This document shows, piece by piece, positions 22,489-31,332 of a stretch of DNA of 35,725 bases (positions are counted from its first letter, which is position 1; every line of letters starts with the position of its first letter). The stretch covers positions 1 to 35,725 of the IMG/VR virus record IMGVR_UViG_3300031669_000119; one strand, given 5' to 3'. The notes below the pieces were generated by a model. That model did not search any database. It was not told the origin of the DNA and saw only the letters and a list, made by a program, of their open reading frames with translations. The position numbers were made by a program, and so were the translations under genes. This DNA is from a virus.

Positions 22489-23694
22489 ATGGCCAGCAAA
22501 AAGTCACCATATCCACGGGGACGTCGTCCCATTTCCAATGCCCCTGGTGGCGGAACTTACGCAGATAAGTGGCACCAGAAGCTTGACTACCTCGAGAAGC
22601 CGAAGAGGGGCAAACCGAAGGAGATCCGCTTGGTCGGTGGTATTTTTACCATCTTCCAGCATTATGTGCGGTTCAAGCGCAAAGACGGAAGCAAGAGCGG
22701 TTTCTATGAGGTGTGCCCGGATTTTGACTGGGACACCGGACAATTTAGGAAGGGGCCTGATGCGTCGTGCCCCCTGTGCGCCGATTTCCAAGACGACAGC
22801 CTTCCTCAGGAGCTTCGTCTGCTTGGGTCCTTCCGTTACTACATCGAAGCTTTCGACATCACCGCAGCCAAAGAAGGTCGGAAGGACGTCTTCGGCGTCC
22901 TGTTCACCAACAAATATGGAAAGAACGACCTGGCGATGATCGGTGACATCATGGGCTGCGAATTGGATGACCCCCAAAAGGGCACCTCCGTTCTGTGGCA
23001 CTACGACGAAAAAGCTCAAGACCCGAAGGACCGCGTACGCTTCTACCAGGGCAACAAAATGCCTGTGAAGTTTGACGAGGAAAAGGGTATCTGGATGATG
23101 AAGGGTGGGGGCAACATCTTTAAGGGTGAGCCCACGCCGTTCGATGAAATTGTCGAGGTCAAAGATCCCGACACGATCCGCGCAGACCTGAAGCGTCTTG
23201 GACTGTACGCTCGTCTTGAAGAAGTGATCGAGGTAGTTGCAAGCCGCGATGAGCCTGGCAACGACCGTTCAGGTAGCTGGGGTGACTCTGAGTCTGCGAA
23301 GCAATCCAGGAGGCCCACTGGTAGTGGACGACCAGCTAAAGCTAAGGCTGCCCCACCTCCTCCAGCGGAAGACGAAGCGTGGGGCGACGACGACTCGCCA
23401 TCGGAGCCATTAGAGTCTGCTCCTTCTGACGAAGGATGGGGCGAGACAAGCGTTGCTGCCAGCACCGATGACGCGTGGGGTGACGACTCTGGCAACGGTA
23501 AATCTGCCAGCACCGATGACGCGTGGGGAGATGAGACTGCTGCTAGCGCCGACAGCGGTGACAGCAGTGAAAGCGGTCCCGAATTCGATGACACCCTTTT
23601 CAGTGACGACGGCTGGGGCGACTCTCCCAGTGAAAAGACCTCTTCCACTGTTACTACTAAAGCAGTGGAAGAGGACGACCCCTCGGGGTGGTAG
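22489..23694 (+). CDS. Putative ssDNA-binding protein (gp32-like role) with acidic W-G repeat tail
   Basis: 401 residues with three parts: a basic N-terminus (KKSPYPRGRRP), a compact core of about 230 residues with strands FTIFQHYVRFKRK and YYIEAFDI and a partial cysteine site (EVCPDF...CPLC), and a long acidic tail. The tail holds about six acidic-W-G motifs (EAWGDD, EGWGET, DAWGDD, DAWGDE, DGWGDS and a final SGW). T4 gp32 and bacterial SSB also use an acidic C-terminus to recruit partners. The gene lies directly upstream of RecA/UvsX, as expected for an SSB, and has an AAGGAG ribosome site. The fold is not proven; position and architecture carry the call. Confidence 0.65.
   Translation: MASKKSPYPRGRRPISNAPGGGTYADKWHQKLDYLEKPKRGKPKEIRLVGGIFTIFQHYVRFKRKDGSKSGFYEVCPDFDWDTGQFRKGPDASCPLCADFQDDSLPQELRLLGSFRYYIEAFDITAAKEGRKDVFGVLFTNKYGKNDLAMIGDIMGCELDDPQKGTSVLWHYDEKAQDPKDRVRFYQGNKMPVKFDEEKGIWMMKGGGNIFKGEPTPFDEIVEVKDPDTIRADLKRLGLYARLEEVIEVVASRDEPGNDRSGSWGDSESAKQSRRPTGSGRPAKAKAAPPPPAEDEAWGDDDSPSEPLESAPSDEGWGETSVAASTDDAWGDDSGNGKSASTDDAWGDETAASADSGDSSESGPEFDDTLFSDDGWGDSPSEKTSSTVTTKAVEEDDPSGW
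23457..23552 (+). repeat. 48-nt in-frame tandem repeat in the ssDNA-binding protein tail
   Basis: The 24 bases at 23457-23480 recur exactly at 23505-23528, a period of 48 bases or 16 residues, each unit beginning ASTDDAWGD. The second half of the units has diverged. The repeat is in frame, so copy number can change without destroying the protein. Confidence 0.8.
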
Positions 23695-23710
23695 TAGCGT
23701 GTGGTGACGG

Positions 23711-24058
23711 GTGTTGCTTGGTAGAAGCATTCGAGACTTTGCCGGGAAAGTTTTCCCAATTTCTTGGGATGCTGCTTTGGCACTGCGAGATCTCGACGTC
23801 GAATTCTTTTTGTTGATTAGCAATGAAAGTACATTGTGTAGTCAACTTGAGGAGTCTCTACTTGGCTTCATCCGTCACCGACGTTTACTGCTCTACATTG
23901 CTAGGGTGTCCCTTGTAGACGACCCTACAGCAGCCACACAGCTGGGTACTGCGTACGTTCCTCAAGTACGGTTTTACCGTGGTGGCCGCGAAGTTGGTCG
24001 TCATCGAGGGATGGCTACTTACGAAACTCTGCGCAAGCTCGTCGGCTTGCCTTTGTAG
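23711..24058 (+). CDS. Thioredoxin-fold protein lacking the CxxC active site
   Basis: About 115 residues from a GTG (TTG at 23714 is an alternative; ribosome site weak). The C-terminal half has the thioredoxin pattern: a TAATQLGTAYVPQVRFYRGG strand pair with the cis-proline motif VP at 83-84, then GREVGRHRG and a last helix TYETLRKLVGL. The usual CxxC after the first strand is absent; the only cysteine is C43. A redox role is therefore unlikely and a scaffolding or binding role is more probable, like thioredoxin in the T7 replisome. It lies between the ssDNA-binding and RecA/UvsX genes, with 7 bases to the latter. Confidence 0.6.
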   Translation: MLLGRSIRDFAGKVFPISWDAALALRDLDVEFFLLISNESTLCSQLEESLLGFIRHRRLLLYIARVSLVDDPTAATQLGTAYVPQVRFYRGGREVGRHRGMATYETLRKLVGLPL

Positions 24059-24065
24059 AGGTACC

Positions 24066-25355
24066 ATGTCCAAAAAGAAAGACAAGCTAAAGATAGAGAT
24101 AGTGCATCCTGCGGAAGCAGCTTCTGCCGCTTTTGACGAGGTGGAGGAGCTCGACTGCATCAACTTACGGCAAGGACAGCGCGTAAAAGATGTGCTCTCT
24201 ACCGGAAGCCTTTCCTTGGACTTGATTACTGGTGGCGGCTTCAAGCCAGGCTTGATGGGGACCACCTTCGGTCCGGAGGGGAGTGGTAAATCTACTCTGC
24301 TCACTTCCATCCTGGCTAGCTCTCAGTTGATAAATATTCCAGCTTGCCTGTACGACCCTGAAGCGGGGTCAGATCCCGTCTACATGCGTACGATGGGCGT
24401 CGACCTAAACTACAAAGTCAAGTTCAAAGATGGCAAAAAAACCATCGAGCGTCCAGGATTCTTCTACACGCAACCAGATACCGGAGAAGCGGTCTACCGT
24501 CATATCCTTCGTGTGCTTAGCAAGATGCCTATCGTGGACGACGGTCCACCTCGGATGCTTTTCTTGGTGGATAGCTTCGCAGGGATGGGTAGTGAAGAGG
24601 TAGATGAGGTCGGTGACGGTGGCCGGATTGCTGACGAAGCCCGGATGCACAGCTACTTCCTCAAACGCGTAGTTCCGCGCCTGCGAAGACGTGGTGCATT
24701 GCTCATCGGCACTAACCAGATGCGTACCAACATTGGGGGCTATGGAGCTCCCCAACACGAATCTGGTGGCAAAGCACTTCGATTCTGGCCCGGGTACAAA
24801 GTGCGCTCCTCTGTGAAGCGTGTAGAGCCCGACAAGATCGGTGTTCAGACGGTACCTGTCATCTGGCGAACGACCAAGAACAAAGCGTTCCCACCGTTTC
24901 GCAGCACAGATATGCGTCTCATGCTTGGGCGCGGGTTGGACAAGTCCTACGACGCTTTCTACTTCCTGAAACACCTGGGTCTCCTCGAGATTCGTGCGGG
25001 TAAGCAGAAAATCCATTTGGAGGGGTACGATAACAAGATACTCAGTTGGGGTGACTTCCGTCGCACAGTGGAGCATCCAGACTTTCGTGCTATGTGCTTT
25101 GCTATGTTGCGGGAGAACGAAACGTACCGCACCTACTTCGAGAAAAGTAACGAGTCTACCTACTTCTACGATGCCGATTACGACGTTCCAGACGAAGTAG
25201 ACGACAACGACGAAGAAGACCTCAAACAGCAGGTAGCAGATGAAGCTGCGGAGTACGAAGAAACCCGCGTTAACCGACGCAAGGTTGGCAAAAAACCTGT
25301 CAACAAGAGTAAGCAGGAAGATCACGCTGACCTTAGCTTCGACGAATCGTTTTAA
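24066..25355 (+). CDS. RecA/UvsX-family recombinase
   Basis: 429 residues from the ATG at 24066, with AGAGG upstream; the frame extends further 5' but only into the neighbouring gene. Walker A is GPEGSGKST (69-77), Walker B is MLFLVDSFAG, and the L2-type loop region follows (GTNQMRTNIGGYG, then ESGGKALRFWPG). The family polymerises on ssDNA and exchanges strands, driving recombination-dependent replication with the SSB-like protein upstream and Mre11/Rad50 downstream. The C-terminus is highly acidic (DEVDDNDEEDLKQQ), then basic, then ends DLSFDESF. The stop overlaps the methyltransferase start as TAATG, so the two are translationally coupled. Confidence 0.92.
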   Translation: MSKKKDKLKIEIVHPAEAASAAFDEVEELDCINLRQGQRVKDVLSTGSLSLDLITGGGFKPGLMGTTFGPEGSGKSTLLTSILASSQLINIPACLYDPEAGSDPVYMRTMGVDLNYKVKFKDGKKTIERPGFFYTQPDTGEAVYRHILRVLSKMPIVDDGPPRMLFLVDSFAGMGSEEVDEVGDGGRIADEARMHSYFLKRVVPRLRRRGALLIGTNQMRTNIGGYGAPQHESGGKALRFWPGYKVRSSVKRVEPDKIGVQTVPVIWRTTKNKAFPPFRSTDMRLMLGRGLDKSYDAFYFLKHLGLLEIRAGKQKIHLEGYDNKILSWGDFRRTVEHPDFRAMCFAMLRENETYRTYFEKSNESTYFYDADYDVPDEVDDNDEEDLKQQVADEAAEYEETRVNRRKVGKKPVNKSKQEDHADLSFDESF

Positions 25356-26398
25356 TGGCTAGAGGATTATCATCTATTACGGACGTATTTAGCTCGGTTT
25401 TTCTGCTAGTACGACGCCATGCTGATGGTACCTACGGGGTACTACTCATCACAGCTGCGCCAAGTTTGCGGAACCGTGCTCTACCGTTCGACGCGTTAGC
25501 GCCAGGGCTCTACAAGTTTCGGTGGGAGCGTGATGATCTCAAAGAAGTAGCGCTTCTGCTGCGCGGTTTAGGCTGCTATGTCTTCCTCTACGAATATGAG
25601 TCACTTCAGGATTGGAGTGCTCCTATAGCGGGACTGCCTTCATACGCAGGACGTCCCGAGGACAGCCCTCTACGTGAAGTCGCGCAGGCGCTCCCAGATT
25701 GTCAAGTGTACGTGGAGGTGTTTGGTGGACGGGCGCCTCTTCTGATGGCTCGAGAACCCGCTCCAGTAGAGGTATTCAACGACTACGCTCGGGCTGCTAT
25801 TACCCTTTTCCATACGTTGCGCGATCCATCCTCTTTCAGTTGGTTTTACCTGATCAGCCAACTCGTCCCCCCGACCAACTCCTTCCTGACTTCCCACCTG
25901 TTTGCAGTGTGGGAAGAGCAGAATGACCGGGATGCTGTGTTAGCTGCGTATGCGTGGTACTGCTACATGCGTGACGCGTTCCCTGCGGTGGAGCTCGCTC
26001 CTGCACAGGAGACACTGCCCGATACCACCTCTGATAAAGTAATGGCTGCGCTGCGTAGCGTAGACCCGGTTCTGCCGCAGCTGCATAGCCGCCTGTACCG
26101 TGTGCAGATAGAGCATAATACGATTGAAAAAGTGCTGCAGATCAATGACGCCCCGCACACCCTTTTCTGGGTGGACCCTCCTTTCGAGGGCATAGGAGCG
26201 CTCGATCTCGACGGCACACACATACTACTCAGTTACTTGAACACCTTGAATGGTACCGTCGCTTTGTATCAAGATGGTACCGTTTTAAACCCTCACATTC
26301 GCTCGCTGATGCGTGGTGACGCTCCATGGGCAAAATGGAAAGCGCTACGTTTCAGCCACTCAACAGTGTACCTGAAACAGTGTACAGAAGAAGCCTGA
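25355..26398 (+). CDS. DNA N6-adenine methyltransferase (D12/Dam class)
   Basis: 347 residues. The SAM-binding motif I is YVEVFGGRAPL (119-129), a variant of the FxGxG loop, followed by VEVFND (138-143). The catalytic DPPF is at 274-277, where the family has DPPY. The first 95 residues are an additional beta-rich domain not usual for Dam, rich in strands such as FLLVRR and YGVLLITAAP. It would methylate adenine in phage DNA, perhaps to evade restriction or to mark DNA for repair. It is coupled to the recombinase gene by a TAATG overlap. Confidence 0.8.
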   Translation: MARGLSSITDVFSSVFLLVRRHADGTYGVLLITAAPSLRNRALPFDALAPGLYKFRWERDDLKEVALLLRGLGCYVFLYEYESLQDWSAPIAGLPSYAGRPEDSPLREVAQALPDCQVYVEVFGGRAPLLMAREPAPVEVFNDYARAAITLFHTLRDPSSFSWFYLISQLVPPTNSFLTSHLFAVWEEQNDRDAVLAAYAWYCYMRDAFPAVELAPAQETLPDTTSDKVMAALRSVDPVLPQLHSRLYRVQIEHNTIEKVLQINDAPHTLFWVDPPFEGIGALDLDGTHILLSYLNTLNGTVALYQDGTVLNPHIRSLMRGDAPWAKWKALRFSHSTVYLKQCTEEA

Positions 26399-26413
26399 AC
26401 AAAGGAGAGAGTC

Positions 26414-26662
26414 ATGGCAGAAAAGAAAAGAAAAGTTCTAGATGAGATGCAGATGAGGAAAGCCACAGGAAATTTCTTCGAGGAGCACGGGAAGAAGGTC
26501 ATCACCGCATCCAAGGTGAAGGAGTACTTCAGTTCCATCGGTCTCCGTGTCGACGGTACCCTCGCGGATTCCCTCGCGAAAAAGTTCACCCAGATGATGC
26601 TCGATTCCGCCTTGCGCTGTGTGGGTAACAAGAGGACGACCGTCCGTCCAGTAGACCTGTAA
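26414..26662 (+). CDS. Histone-fold protein (bacterial-histone-like)
   Basis: 82 residues with AAGGAGAGAG before the ATG. After a basic N-terminus (AEKKRKV) the segment at about 37-82 has the histone-fold plan: helix 1 ASKVKEYFSSIG, loop with LRVDG, long helix 2 ADSLAKKFTQMMLDSALRC, and loop 2 plus helix-3 start NKRTTVRPVDL. The RVDG turn, the alanine-rich long helix and the final (R)(T/K)TV-x-P-x-D-L are hallmarks of short bacterial and archaeal histones. It should bind and bend or coat DNA. It sits between the methyltransferase and Mre11 genes. A different three-helix protein remains possible until structure is modelled. Confidence 0.7.
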   Translation: MAEKKRKVLDEMQMRKATGNFFEEHGKKVITASKVKEYFSSIGLRVDGTLADSLAKKFTQMMLDSALRCVGNKRTTVRPVDL

Positions 26663-26675
26663 GCACCACGGTAGT

Positions 26676-27755
26676 ATGCCAACGTTTTTACACACCTCTG
26701 ATTTGCACCTCAACGCTCTGCGTCGGTTCAGCCAGTTTTATCTGGGCCGTGCAAAGGCGTGCCTTCGCCATATCCAGAATATTGCGGAGGACCGTGAGGT
26801 CGATTTCATAGTAGTAGCGGGGGATATCTACGACCGACGTGATATTACACACGCTGAGCGCCTGCTCCTGTCGGAGTGGCTCGCTGAGTGCCGTGTACCA
26901 GTTGTGATGATCAGCGGTAATCACGACAAGCGTTCTGTGGAAGTTGGCGACACCTGTTTGAGTTACCTCTCCGCCTTCGCACAGCGCTTAGGGAATCACC
27001 TCGTTCACGATGGTGAGCCCAGTGTGTACGAACGCTTCGGTTGCTACCTGGTGCTAATGCCTTACCAGGGATGGATGGACCAGGAACTTTTCTTGATTGT
27101 GCAGGCATTGCTGGAGGACTACTGCACCAACCCGGATTTACCGGTAGTAGTTGTTCTTCATGAAGCAGTGCAGGGCTGTAAAACGGACGTTGGTTTGAGC
27201 ATCACCAAGGCGAACCAAATCCGTATCGACAACAACCTTCCTTCTGTGACTTACTGGGCGATGGGCGACATGCACATCTGCCAGTCGTTACTGGATTGCG
27301 CGTGGTACTCTGGGTCGCCGCACCAAACCCGTTTTGACGAGGTCGCGGAAAAGGGCGTGCTCATTGTTGATACCAACCGCCCAGCAGATCCCGAATTTGT
27401 TCCTGTTCCGTCCATCCCTCTTCGTATCGTTACTGAGGAACTCGAGGATTGGCCTCCTCCTGAGGAAGCGCTGATCCAGTTTCGTCCAGAGGGTCCTTTT
27501 CCCGAAAACGCTCTGCCACTGAACGTTGAATTTCATCCTAGTGTGGTGTCGCTTGAGCGTCGCCAGGATCGCGACCAACAAATGGTCACGGTGGGAATTT
27601 TTGATGATCTTGAAACAGCGTTGGAGAGAGCCCACCTTCCAGAAGATTTGTACCCGTTGGCATGGCGGATTGCCATAAAGTTGGCAAAAACAGCAGGCGT
27701 GACTGTAGAACTTCCAGACAGATACCAGGTACAGGACAATGATGAACAAGGATAA
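26676..27755 (+). CDS. Mre11/SbcD-type nuclease (T4 gp47-like)
   Basis: 359 residues. The metallophosphatase motifs are in order: DLHL (9-12), VAGDIYDRRD, ISGNHDKR, VVLHEAV and MGDMHIC. This subunit forms a complex with the Rad50-like ATPase encoded at 28885 and processes broken DNA ends to 3' tails for the RecA/UvsX protein. The two genes are separated here by the clamp-loader gene, whereas many phages keep them adjacent. The last 17 bases overlap the start of the clamp loader. The ribosome site is weak (ACGGTAG). Confidence 0.9.
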   Translation: MPTFLHTSDLHLNALRRFSQFYLGRAKACLRHIQNIAEDREVDFIVVAGDIYDRRDITHAERLLLSEWLAECRVPVVMISGNHDKRSVEVGDTCLSYLSAFAQRLGNHLVHDGEPSVYERFGCYLVLMPYQGWMDQELFLIVQALLEDYCTNPDLPVVVVLHEAVQGCKTDVGLSITKANQIRIDNNLPSVTYWAMGDMHICQSLLDCAWYSGSPHQTRFDEVAEKGVLIVDTNRPADPEFVPVPSIPLRIVTEELEDWPPPEEALIQFRPEGPFPENALPLNVEFHPSVVSLERRQDRDQQMVTVGIFDDLETALERAHLPEDLYPLAWRIAIKLAKTAGVTVELPDRYQVQDNDEQG

Positions 27756-28881
27756 CTTGCATCTAGCAGCGAAGTGGCGTCCTAAAGCATTCGCTGAGAT
27801 GGTGGGGCAAGTAGAGGTAGTAGACAGTCTGCGTGGCATGATCATGAACAAGAGAATCGACCCTGTGTTGATTTTTCATGGTCCGTACAGTGCAGGTAAA
27901 ACAACGCTGGCGCGTCTCGTAGCCTACTACATCAACTGTCAGAAACCCAGCGGCATTGAACCTTGCGGGGAGTGCTCTAGCTGCAAGCAGATGAAACCCG
28001 TATTGTTGGGTAGGTCTGAACATCCCGACGTGACAGAGTTGAACGTAGCACTGCATGGTGGCATTGATGAGATTCGCCGCTTAGCGTCCATCGCTCCTCA
28101 AGCACCTCGGTACAACTTTCGGGTGTTCATCCTGGATGAAGCACATCAGATTACAGGTGCTGCTTTCCAGGCGATGCTCAAGATGCTGGAGGATCCACCT
28201 CGGCGCACACGCTACATTCTGTGCACCACCAACTTCGAGAAGCTACCCTCCACCATTCGTAGCCGTGGAGAGATTTTTTCGCTCGAGCCGCTGCCTACAG
28301 AAGCCGTGGCGAAGCGTGTGTATCAGATCGCCGTCAAGGAAGGCTTTCAACCTCCCAATGATATGCTGAAGAAGCTGTGCTTGCAAATTGCTACCGCTAG
28401 CGATGGGCATCTTCGTGATGCCCTCGGGCTGCTCAGCAAGGTTATCAATCACGCTGAAGCTGCGAAAGGCGAGACATCCAACTGGCAGGAGCTACTCACC
28501 AAGGTGGTAGCGCAGTCGACCGAACTGCAGACTTCCGAGGTCATCAGACGCTACGTGGGTGCTGTGGTAGCAGGCAACCTGCCGATGGCGCTGCAGGCAC
28601 TCCAACACGTAACCAATCCAGGCTACTTTACACAGTGCGTGCTCGAGACGTTCCAGCAGCTGTTCTACTCGTGGATTGACAAAGATGCCTTGTGCGACCC
28701 AGGAAAAATGTGGCTGCTCAAGGGTGTCACTGCGCGTAAGCCACAGTCGACGGAGAGTTTACCACTCATTCTTGACGACTACTGCACCGTGTTAGAGCGC
28801 ACCAAGTTGTACTCTACCGATTCTATTGCACTGCTTGAAGCAGCTACTTTCCGTACAATGAAGCTCATCAAAAGCTGGTAG
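27739..28881 (+). CDS. DnaX-like clamp loader ATPase (gamma-type)
   Basis: 380 residues. The P-loop is HGPYSAGKTTLARL, preceded by KWRPKAFAEMVGQ, the opening of DnaX/RFC small subunits. A four-cysteine zinc module follows (C-x8-C-x2-C-x2-C around NCQKPSG...PCGECSSCK). The Walker B is ILDEAHQIT and the sensor segment is TTNFEKLPSTIRSR. The enzyme loads the beta-type clamp whose gene begins at 843, which also argues that the left-edge gene is a clamp. The tau extension is absent; only one loader gene is visible, so further subunits may be outside the window or the protein may act as a homo-oligomer. Confidence 0.9.
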   Translation: MMNKDNLHLAAKWRPKAFAEMVGQVEVVDSLRGMIMNKRIDPVLIFHGPYSAGKTTLARLVAYYINCQKPSGIEPCGECSSCKQMKPVLLGRSEHPDVTELNVALHGGIDEIRRLASIAPQAPRYNFRVFILDEAHQITGAAFQAMLKMLEDPPRRTRYILCTTNFEKLPSTIRSRGEIFSLEPLPTEAVAKRVYQIAVKEGFQPPNDMLKKLCLQIATASDGHLRDALGLLSKVINHAEAAKGETSNWQELLTKVVAQSTELQTSEVIRRYVGAVVAGNLPMALQALQHVTNPGYFTQCVLETFQQLFYSWIDKDALCDPGKMWLLKGVTARKPQSTESLPLILDDYCTVLERTKLYSTDSIALLEAATFRTMKLIKSW

Positions 28882-28884
28882 CCT

Positions 28885-31323
28885 ATGCCCTTCATTGAAT
28901 ACGAGTCGCTGGAGTTCGAGAACGCCTACATCTACCGGAAGTGCAGCTTCCCGTTGGCGAATCAGGGACTCGTGTTGGTGCGTGGGTTGAACATGGATGA
29001 TGGTGGTTTTCTGGGTGCGGGGAAGTCTTCCATCTTCGAGGTGTTTGCACAGTTGCAGGTAGGTAAAGGGGGCAAGCGGGACCAGCGGCGCGGTGATCAT
29101 AAATCCGATATCGTCAACTTGTTTAGCGGGGCCGACATGTCGGCCACCCTGAAGTTGCGTGTTGGCGGGCACCCTTACGAGATACGGCAGTACCGCCAGC
29201 ACCACCGGTTCAACAATAAAGTGATGGTGATCGATAGAGAGACGGGCCAGAACGTCCTCCCTATAGACGCTTCACGTGCACCTCACAAGTGGATCCGTGA
29301 AGGGCTGCTATCACTTGACGAAACCACCTTCTTCAACCTTATCTACTTGGTGCAAGAGCTCAACAATGTCATGATTCATGGCAAAGAGTTCGAGCGACGT
29401 AAGCGGTTGACAGTGATGTTCGACCTGGACATTTACGACGAGTTGTACGTGTTGGCCAAGCGGATGCTCTCTATGCACGAGACTTCGATGTCCGACTTCG
29501 CGCAGGTGAGCAACGAGCTTCGAGAGGTTAAACAGAAAATCTTTTCGATGCCAGATTTGGTAGACCTCGAGGCTGACCACGAAGCAGCAGAAATAATGTT
29601 GGAGCATCTCAAGGACGAAAACTCAGAGGACACCGATGAGTACACCGAGGTGTCTTCTCTACACTCGAAGCTGCAGCAGCGGACGTCTGGGCGTAGACAA
29701 ACAATGTCTCGGTTCAAGGGCAGCGACCTGGTCAAGACGTTCGACCACCCAAAGGACATCACCCAGAAAGACGTTGACCGTTGGAAGCGTAAGTACGACA
29801 ATCTTAATGCGGAGTATGCTTCGGCGCAGTCTGACCTGGAGAAGGTAGAAAAGCGTGAAGCTCTCCGGGCGCAGTTACAGAAACTCAGCGACCGAGATGC
29901 AGAAGAGATACAAGAAGACCTGACAGAAACAAAGACGAAGCTTACCTACCTCAACCAGGTAGAGCTTCCACAGGCAGAAGAGCGCCAGGGATTGATGATC
30001 AAACTTCAGCGGCTTGCGGAGCCCACGGCTCCTTTGGATGAGCTTGTTGAGGAACAGGACGCAGCTAAGCTGCGCGAAGCAGCCCTAGAGCGCGACGTTA
30101 AAAATTTGGACACCGAGCTTCGCCATGCTGCGTGTCCACATTGCAAACGTCCCTACGATCTGTCCGCAGAGGAAATTAACGCCAAGCGTACCGAGCTTGC
30201 CCAGCTTCGTGACGAGTTGCAGAAGACCACTTCGAGGCTGCACGTTTTGAAAAAAGAGATAAACGACGGTCGAAATGCAGAGGGAATTCGTTCCCGCTTG
30301 ACCATGTTCCAGACCAAGCGTTCTCCAGAAGAGGTGACAGAGGACATCCGTCTACTTAGTGGTAAGGAGCGCAGGCTTTCCGCTGAGCTTGAGACTTCAC
30401 GACGCCGCATAGAAATCGAAGCCGAGCTTGCGGCTATGCCTTCCGACAGCAAGGATGACTTGGTGGAGCGCTGCGAAAAAGCGCGCCGCGTTGTAGACAA
30501 GTACCGGGACCGCTACGAGACGGGCAAATTCATCGTAGAAAAGCTGGAGGAGCTCAAGCAGCTTCCTCGTGGTGACATGCAGGAAGTGGAAACTAAGTTG
30601 CGGGAGCTCCGTAGCCGGTTGAAGCGAGCAGCCACTAAGATAGCGGAGGCAAGTAGTGATGAGGCTCATCTGCGTGAGCGTGTGAACGAGCTTCGGCAGC
30701 TGCTTCGTCATGAGAAGGTGCTCAAGCGTACCCTACGCAAGCAGGAGGCCCTCATTGCTGAGATTCGTTGTCTAGAGGCTTTGCACAAGTCGTTTGGCAG
30801 CAAGGGTATGAAACAGGATCGTTTCGATGCCATTTTGTCCGACGCAGCGGAGCGCACAGTTCCTGCGTACTCCGACATTTTGTGGCCAAACAGAAATGTA
30901 TCGCTGCACTTGACAGACCAGGAGGGTTCCCTACAGTTTGGGCTTGGTCGGCGTCTCGAAGAAGTGTCTACCAACAGCAGCTTGCTTTCTGGTGGTGAAC
31001 GACACAAGGCTGGACTCGCTTTTTTGTTCGGCCTCCGCGACTTGAAGGAGCTCTACACAGGTAGTAGCTCCAACGTGCTCATCGTTGACGAGCCGTTTGG
31101 AAACCTGGACCCGTTGGGTACAGAGGGTCTTATCTCGATTTTTGCGCTGTTAAAGCAAAAGTTTGGATCGGTGTTCGTGATATCCCACCGTCCGGAGGTG
31201 CTATCACACCCGATTTGGGACCAAACATGGTGGGCGATTCGCGAGAATAATAACGCAACACTTTATCTGGAAGACCCGCCTGCGAAATATCATCAAATGG
31301 CGTCCGAACTTGTAAAACAGTAG
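28885..31323 (+). CDS. Rad50/SbcC-type ATPase (T4 gp46-like)
   Basis: 812 residues. The N-terminal Walker A is GFLGAGKSS (41-49); two long coiled coils flank a CPHC zinc hook at C417/C420; the ABC signature LSGGERHKAG is near residue 700; Walker B is VLIVDEPFGNLDP near 730. It partners the Mre11 subunit encoded just upstream of the clamp loader. Start is the ATG 3 bases after the clamp-loader stop. Size and hook position fit the phage subgroup, which has shorter coiled coils than cellular Rad50. A TTGTAAAACA sequence lies in its last codons (31310-31319), before the next gene. Confidence 0.92.
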   Translation: MPFIEYESLEFENAYIYRKCSFPLANQGLVLVRGLNMDDGGFLGAGKSSIFEVFAQLQVGKGGKRDQRRGDHKSDIVNLFSGADMSATLKLRVGGHPYEIRQYRQHHRFNNKVMVIDRETGQNVLPIDASRAPHKWIREGLLSLDETTFFNLIYLVQELNNVMIHGKEFERRKRLTVMFDLDIYDELYVLAKRMLSMHETSMSDFAQVSNELREVKQKIFSMPDLVDLEADHEAAEIMLEHLKDENSEDTDEYTEVSSLHSKLQQRTSGRRQTMSRFKGSDLVKTFDHPKDITQKDVDRWKRKYDNLNAEYASAQSDLEKVEKREALRAQLQKLSDRDAEEIQEDLTETKTKLTYLNQVELPQAEERQGLMIKLQRLAEPTAPLDELVEEQDAAKLREAALERDVKNLDTELRHAACPHCKRPYDLSAEEINAKRTELAQLRDELQKTTSRLHVLKKEINDGRNAEGIRSRLTMFQTKRSPEEVTEDIRLLSGKERRLSAELETSRRRIEIEAELAAMPSDSKDDLVERCEKARRVVDKYRDRYETGKFIVEKLEELKQLPRGDMQEVETKLRELRSRLKRAATKIAEASSDEAHLRERVNELRQLLRHEKVLKRTLRKQEALIAEIRCLEALHKSFGSKGMKQDRFDAILSDAAERTVPAYSDILWPNRNVSLHLTDQEGSLQFGLGRRLEEVSTNSSLLSGGERHKAGLAFLFGLRDLKELYTGSSSNVLIVDEPFGNLDPLGTEGLISIFALLKQKFGSVFVISHRPEVLSHPIWDQTWWAIRENNNATLYLEDPPAKYHQMASELVKQ
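31310..31319 (+). promoter_or_regulatory. Motif copy TTGTAAAACA at the end of the Rad50-like gene
   Basis: Matches 9 of 10 bases of the recurrent motif, 13 bases before the next start. It is inside coding sequence and may be chance, but its place at a gene boundary resembles the other copies. Confidence 0.25.
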
Positions 31324-31332
31324 TAGTGAGCA

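Noticed and set aside
23979-24065. 29-residue N-terminal extension of the RecA/UvsX gene
   Set aside because: It lies within the thioredoxin-like gene, and the ATG at 24066 has a good ribosome site.
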